The notes beneath the pieces were generated by a model. That model saw only the letters and a program-made list of their open reading frames with translations. It had not been told where the DNA came from and ran no database searches. Below are positions 60,421-64,000 of a stretch of 64,000 nucleotides of DNA, in pieces. Location of the stretch: contig JAMPFK010000001.1 in assembly GCA_023664485.1 (NCBI GenBank), positions 634,653-698,652 of the forward strand, written 5' to 3'. Source of the stretch: Bacteroides fragilis (GTDB lineage Bacteria > Bacillota > Clostridia > Lachnospirales > Lachnospiraceae). How positions within the stretch are numbered: the stretch's first letter is position 1; each line of letters starts with the position of its first letter. Position numbers and translations under genes: made by a program.

Positions 60421-60564
60421 ACTAAAGTCTCCTTTTTGAATAAAATAGAAAGCTCGTGCCGGGCTTTCTATATTCATCTTTCTACTTATAAAATAAAGAT
60501 TGAAAAACAGATAGAATAAAGAAATTTGAAAGGAAAAGGACTATATTCCTTCCACGACTTTTTT

Positions 60565-60594
60565 ATAATATCAAAAAAACGCTTAATTTGTCAA
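60565..60594 (-). promoter_or_regulatory. Promoter of the opp operon
   Basis: Minus strand TTGACA (60594-60589), 18-nt spacer, TATTAT (60570-60565). The leader is about 140 nt. The spacer has TTAAGCGTTTTTTTGA, only weakly like a catabolite-repression site. Confidence 0.7.
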
Positions 60595-60681
60595 CCCTCC
60601 CTGTTATTTTATTCACATATACTTTCATAAAAGCCGAATATCGTTTTACAGGACGGTTTCCCGTTTGTAAAAATCCGGGCG

Positions 60682-60788
60682 TTTTCCGGGAAAATACGGT
60701 TTCTGTTTTTAGAAAAAATGTGGTAAGTATTCTTCATTTTTTCAGAAAAATGTGGTTTTTCTTCTCCTGTTTTTCAGGAAAAATGTGC
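60682..60788. repeat. Four short related direct repeats upstream of opp
   Basis: TTTTCCGGGAAAATACGG (60682), TTTTTAGAAAAAATGTGG (60706), TTTTTCAGAAAAATGTGG (60738) and TTTTTCAGGAAAAATGTGC (60770) share a TTTT-pair-AAAA core plus ATGTGG, with spacings of 24, 32 and 32 bp. No gene lies in the 350-bp gap 60595-60946; the rest is AT-rich. The role is unknown; operators or a relict of duplicated terminator hairpins are possible. Confidence 0.55.
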
Positions 60789-60891
60789 GTAACTCGTTTG
60801 AATTTTTAAGAAAAAACTGTTTTTGAGACAAATTTTCGCGAATCTTCCTCTGTATCTCGCATGCAGAATCAAAGATTTCCTTTAATCCCAA

Positions 60892-60916
60892 AAGCGCAGG
60901 CATTCCGCCTGCGCTT
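60892..60916 (-). terminator. Terminator of the chemotaxis receptor gene
   Basis: Minus strand AAGCGCAGGC-GGAAT-GCCTGCGCTT followed by TTGGG. A perfect 10-bp stem 30 bp past the stop; the U tract is short. Confidence 0.7.
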
Positions 60917-60946
60917 CAAAAATAAGAATATTCTCCACATTCCTTC

Positions 60947-62971
60947 TTAACTCTCGTACCGGAATCTTCCAACCAGCTCTTTCAACATATCCGCCTGGCT
61001 TGACAGCTCCTCGGATGCCGCCGCGCTTTCCTGCGACGTCGCGGAGTTGGATTCTACAACGCCGGCGATCTGGTTGATTCCCTCTGTGATCTGGGCCGCC
61101 GCCGTCGCCTGATTATCGGATGCTTCCGCGATCTCCGTAATGGAATCGTTGACTGTCTTTGCATTATCCACAACGGCGAGCAGCGATTCCGCCGTGGAAT
61201 TCGCGAGCTGCATACCCTCTTCTACTGCCGTAATCGCATTCTGGATCAGGTCTTTCGTATTTCTCGCCGCTTCTGAACTCTGATCTGCAAGCACACCGAC
61301 CTGCGTCGCAACGACCGCGAAACCCCGCCCGTTCTCTCCCGCTCTCGCCGCCTCGATTGAAGCGTTCAATGCAAGAAGCGTCGTCTGATCTGCAATTTCC
61401 TCTATGCTGCTGATAATTTCGGCAATCTTATCGGAAGCTTCCCGAATCTTATCCATCGCCTCCGTATTTTTCTTCATATGCTCGTTGCTCTCGATAATCT
61501 GATCGTTCATATTTGCAACGATCCCTCTCGCTTTTTCAGCATTCTGCGCATTAATATAAATCTTCTCGGAAATATCCGTGATCGTCGCCGTCAGCTCTTC
61601 GATCGCGCTCGCCTGGTCGGTAGCGCCCTCCGCAAGCGTCTGCGCCGCTCCCGCCAGATCCATCGCGCCCTTCTGTACGCTCTGCGCATTGCCGTCGATA
61701 TCCCGCATCGCGGAACTCAGGGAATGGATGATGCCTTTAAAAGATTCGCTGATCTGCGCGAAATCGCCCTTAAATTCCCCGTCGATGCTGATCAGGAAGT
61801 TTCCATCCGACAATTCCGCCAGATGATTATCGATATCGGAAATAACCACCTTCAAATCCTGAATAGTCTCTGCAAGGCTGTACATCAGGGTCGCCGTCTC
61901 GTCATTGCTGTCCGGTATCGGCGTATCAGAATGAAGATCGCCCGCCGCCAGAAGCTCAAGACGCTTTACGACTGCCGTGATCGGTTTTACCACATTTTTA
62001 CCGAGGCGTATGCCGCTCCTGACACCAAATATCGTAAAGGCGATAACAAAGATTACGGTAATTACCAGCGATAAAAAGAACATTCCCAGGAATTCATTCC
62101 TGACCGCCGCGACGCCGATGCTCCATCCGTTCAGGCCCGGAATCGGCGAATAAGCGACGACCTTCGTCACGCCGCCGTAAGAATAGGTGCCCGTTCCATT
62201 TTCCCCGGCAACCATCTTTTTGCAGATTTCACTGTATTTTTTCAGCTTGGGATTGGAATCGCCGAGCGCGATGCTGTCCTCCACGCCGACAAGCGTTGAG
62301 TCGATATCCGCGATCGTGATGCCGCTCGCATCGAGCATGAACGCCGTACCGCCTTCGCCTACCTTGATAGAACGCATAATATCATTCAGAAATTCTCCGT
62401 CCGGTATATATACGATCGCGCCGATCGGCGTCGTACCTGGAATACCGCCTTCCCATAAGGGGGCCGCTACCGCGTAGGACACCGCCTTTGTGACATCGCT
62501 GTAAGCCGGCGTGGAAACATATGTATTGCCTTTCATCGCTTCATGGAAGTAATCCCGGTTGGAAAGATCCGTTCCGGTAATGACGTCGATACCGTTGCTG
62601 TCCAGAATAAATCCGCCGTCAAAATTATGATCGCTGATTCTCTGTTCCAGAATAGCCGCCTTATCTTCCGCTGATCTTTCCGGATCCGCGAGACGGGCGA
62701 TACTGCCTGTCTCATAAGCGATCGCAACATACTGCTCCAGCGCCGCCGCCACATAATTGGCCGCTACGTCGGAGGTATTATTAATCGTTTCCGAAACCGC
62801 GCTGATCGATGAAATGTAACTCAAAACGGATGTAACCACACCCAGAACGACGCAGCAGATCAGGATCGTCTGCGCGAACCGGGAAGAAATCTTTTTCTCA
62901 ATGCTGACGAAATCGCCTTCTTTTTTACCCGCCCCTTTTTTCAATAGTCCCTTGCTTTTTTCTTTCTCCAT
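60947..62971 (-). CDS. Methyl-accepting chemotaxis protein with dCache sensor
   Basis: A 674-residue receptor: basic cytoplasmic start, TM1 at about residues 32-55 ([18 protein letters not shown]), an extracellular dCache-type domain of about 245 residues ([68 protein letters not shown]), TM2 ([19 protein letters not shown]), HAMP with an additional HAMP-like stretch, then the signalling domain with hairpin tip [20 protein letters not shown]. The ATG at 62971 has GAGGGC upstream. The ligand is unknown; the opp neighbours are not evidence enough for peptides. Confidence 0.93.
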   Translation of the reverse strand: MEKEKSKGLLKKGAGKKEGDFVSIEKKISSRFAQTILICCVVLGVVTSVLSYISSISAVSETINNTSDVAANYVAAALEQYVAIAYETGSIARLADPERSAEDKAAILEQRISDHNFDGGFILDSNGIDVITGTDLSNRDYFHEAMKGNTYVSTPAYSDVTKAVSYAVAAPLWEGGIPGTTPIGAIVYIPDGEFLNDIMRSIKVGEGGTAFMLDASGITIADIDSTLVGVEDSIALGDSNPKLKKYSEICKKMVAGENGTGTYSYGGVTKVVAYSPIPGLNGWSIGVAAVRNEFLGMFFLSLVITVIFVIAFTIFGVRSGIRLGKNVVKPITAVVKRLELLAAGDLHSDTPIPDSNDETATLMYSLAETIQDLKVVISDIDNHLAELSDGNFLISIDGEFKGDFAQISESFKGIIHSLSSAMRDIDGNAQSVQKGAMDLAGAAQTLAEGATDQASAIEELTATITDISEKIYINAQNAEKARGIVANMNDQIIESNEHMKKNTEAMDKIREASDKIAEIISSIEEIADQTTLLALNASIEAARAGENGRGFAVVATQVGVLADQSSEAARNTKDLIQNAITAVEEGMQLANSTAESLLAVVDNAKTVNDSITEIAEASDNQATAAAQITEGINQIAGVVESNSATSQESAAASEELSSQADMLKELVGRFRYES

Positions 62972-63014
62972 AAATTGCCCTCTTTCTGAACCGCCCCTCT
63001 GTATGAACAATGAC

Positions 63015-63043
63015 ATTATGCCTTACCATGCTGTATAGTACAA
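63015..63043 (-). promoter_or_regulatory. Possible sigma-A promoter of the chemotaxis receptor gene
   Basis: Minus strand TTGTAC (63043-63038), 17-nt spacer, CATAAT (63020-63015), about 44 bp before the start codon. No SigD box with correct spacing was seen, although many receptors are SigD controlled. Confidence 0.4.
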
Positions 63044-63130
63044 ATAATAGGTGCCGGGCAGAACACTGACACATATTTCTATTAGTATATCAACTTTGAG
63101 AAAAATTTTCTACTTTTTTCAAAAAAAAAT

Positions 63131-63375
63131 ATGAATATATTATTTTATGATCTCAAATACCGCTTAAAACCTGCGGCTTCCGCCGGGGAACGGAACCTGA
63201 AACCGCCGCAGGATTTCTTTCCGGGACTCAGACTCCCGCCCACCGTCAGGCTGTTTTGTATCATTGCGGGCGGTATCACAATCCATTTTGTGGAGGTATG
63301 AGTTTCTTTGACGGGATATGGCGGAATTTTATCACCGCAGCCACGGTCGGATATGGCGGTGCAGGTGCGGCTTGA
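63131..63375 (+). pseudogene. Ion-channel (Ion_trans_2-like) remnant, frameshifted
   Basis: Reading from the ATG at 63131 gives 56 residues ending LFCIIAGGITIHFVEV-stop at 63301. In another frame from 63298, MSFFDGIWRNFITAATVGYG continues to a stop at 63375. Joined, these resemble a membrane helix, pore helix and TVGYG selectivity filter of a two-helix potassium channel, interrupted by one frameshift and truncated after the filter. The two frames overlap by ATGA. No full channel remains, so a decayed gene is the best reading; homology is by eye from a short motif. Confidence 0.45.
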
Positions 63376-63461
63376 CAACTTTGAGAGTTTAACTAGAAAT
63401 AACAGATAAAACATTAAAATTTTTCCATGAAATACAATGTTCATAAACCACGCTATCTATA

Positions 63462-63556
63462 GTTAACGACATTAGAAATTGCCTTTTCGGACTTGTAAAA
63501 GCTTACCTGTATGGCTTTTGCAAGAGCCGGAAAGAGCAATTTGTTATGTCGTTTAC
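63462..63556. repeat. 95-nt hairpin repeat element, copy 2
   Basis: Same length as and about 92% identical to 43563-43657. The terminal repeats extend here to 15 bp (TATAGTTAACGACAT and ATGTCGTTTACTATA, one mismatch). It directly abuts the broken DUF2513-like gene, whose frame runs into its end. Confidence 0.85.
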
Positions 63557-63660
63557 TATAAGTACCCATCCATGTGAACAGGTATTTCTGATTCACCAGC
63601 TACATAATTTTCTTCAATGTAAAATTAAATCTTCCTTACTAAATCCATGTCACGTTGCAT
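63556..63660 (-). pseudogene. DUF2513-like gene fragment, cut at the 95-nt element
   Basis: From the ATG at 63660 the frame reads MQRDMDLVRKI-stop-FYIEENYVAGESEIPVHMDGYL. The start resembles the DUF2513 family (RDMDLIRKILL.IEE). An in-frame TAA stands where a leucine TTA is expected, and the remaining 100 or so codons are missing because the frame ends at the hairpin element boundary (63556-63558). AAAGGGAG precedes the ATG, and the gene follows the Fic gene by 27 bp. Confidence 0.5.
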
Positions 63661-63687
63661 TATTTTTTCTCCCTTTACCCACTTTTC

Positions 63688-64000
63688 CTATTGTTTTCTG
63701 AGGCATTTTCTGAACAGCCTCTCCATTGCTCCGTACGCGCAAAGAAACGACTCCCCGCTTGCCTCCAACATTTCATCTTTACCTGCATTCACAAAATTTA
63801 TCACATATCCGTTATGCAATGCCAGACAGCGGATAAATTCCCTCTGGCTCCGGCCGTTGCCTTCCCGGAACGGATGCAGGGCATTGATTTCGGAAAAATA
63901 ATATGCCAGCCGGACAGAAAAGTTCTCCTCGTCCAGCCCATGCAGGTAATCCTCCGCTTTCAGCTTTCCAAAAATCTCCTCCGCCTGCCCGGAAAGGAAC
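63688..64000 (-). CDS. Fic-domain protein, C-terminal part
   Basis: The last 103 residues of a protein whose start lies beyond the window. It contains the complete Fic core motif HPFREGNGR in ALHPFREGNGRSQREFIRC, with the catalytic His and the phosphate-binding GNGR. Upstream visible sequence LAYYFSEINALHPF is the helix before it. Fic proteins usually transfer AMP from ATP to target proteins; some act as toxins. The inhibitory helix or antitoxin, if any, would lie outside or in a separate gene. It is complete at its C-terminus (RLFRKCLRKQ-stop). Confidence 0.88.
   Translation of the reverse strand, partial: FLSGQAEEIFGKLKAEDYLHGLDEENFSVRLAYYFSEINALHPFREGNGRSQREFIRCLALHNGYVINFVNAGKDEMLEASGESFLCAYGAMERLFRKCLRKQ

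Noticed and set aside
63080..63110. Possible SigD promoter for the chemotaxis receptor (GTTGATAT)
   Set aside because: The -35 at the required 15-nt distance reads GTAG and the -10 lacks CCG; a sigma-A candidate nearer the gene fits better.
63145..63444. Minus-strand frame of 99 codons
   Set aside because: It overlaps the plus-strand channel remnant, starts in an AT-rich gap without a ribosome site and has no recognisable motif.

Overview
The window looks like a chromosomal segment of a motile, Gram-positive gut-type anaerobe of the Clostridia, most probably Lachnospiraceae. The basis is clostridial ribosome binding sites (AGGAGG), sigma-A promoters, a SigD flagellar regulon, a FliW-CsrA pair, Opp and Lpl-type ABC importers with GGGS-rich lipoprotein substrate-binding proteins, and response-regulator architecture common in that family. 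This is inference from content; no 16S or tRNA gene is present.

Region 1 (1-9700, minus strand) is the ribosomal protein/RNA polymerase superoperon: rpmG, secE, nusG, rplK, rplA, rplJ, rplL, rpoB and the start of rpoC. An L10 leader with its terminator, separate promoters for rplJ and rpoB, and an unexpected capA-like gene between rplA and rplJ are visible. Region 2 (9740-12020) holds two plus-strand genes: a SigD-driven FlxA-like coiled-coil protein and a FliD-related protein. Region 3 (12032-15405) holds an orphan acyl-CoA carboxyltransferase behind a FabT-like operator, then a small HTH regulator and UDP-galactopyranose mutase (glf) in one operon behind a palindromic operator.

Region 4 (15465-39191) is a flagellar filament and glycosylation island. 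Five paralogous GT2-TPR glycosyltransferases, one plain GT2 and one CgeB-type glycosyltransferase lead up to flagellin. Then come fliT-like, fliS, fliD and flaG, two more CgeB-type genes, another GT2, csrA, fliW, flgL, two flgK paralogues, flgN and flgM. SigD promoters (TAAA-N15-GCCGATAT type) precede flagellin, flaG-fliD, flgM and the distant FlxA-like gene. The flagellin leader carries a GGA-loop hairpin beside the Shine-Dalgarno, as expected for CsrA control antagonised by FliW. Together this gives export chaperones, filament junction and cap, anti-sigma factor, translational control and probable filament glycosylation in one locus.

Region 5 (39216-42298) is a three-gene signalling operon: hybrid histidine kinase, LytS-type kinase, response regulator with a winged-helix/BTAD-like output. 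Region 6 (42379-50343) is a rhamnogalacturonan/rhamnose module: a TIM-barrel sugar epimerase-like protein and rhamnose mutarotase on minus; GH105 hydrolase, CE12-like acetylesterase and GH112 phosphorylase on plus; an AraC regulator on minus. Its divergent regulatory region contains a perfect 47-bp inverted repeat and a 95-nt hairpin repeat. Region 7 (50404-54236) is an Lpl-type sugar ABC importer. Region 8 (54466-60594) is an oligopeptide ABC importer (oppBCDFA). Region 9 (60892-64000) holds a chemotaxis receptor and a decayed accessory stretch: an ion-channel remnant, a second copy of the 95-nt hairpin repeat abutting a broken DUF2513-like gene, and a Fic-domain gene that runs off the window.
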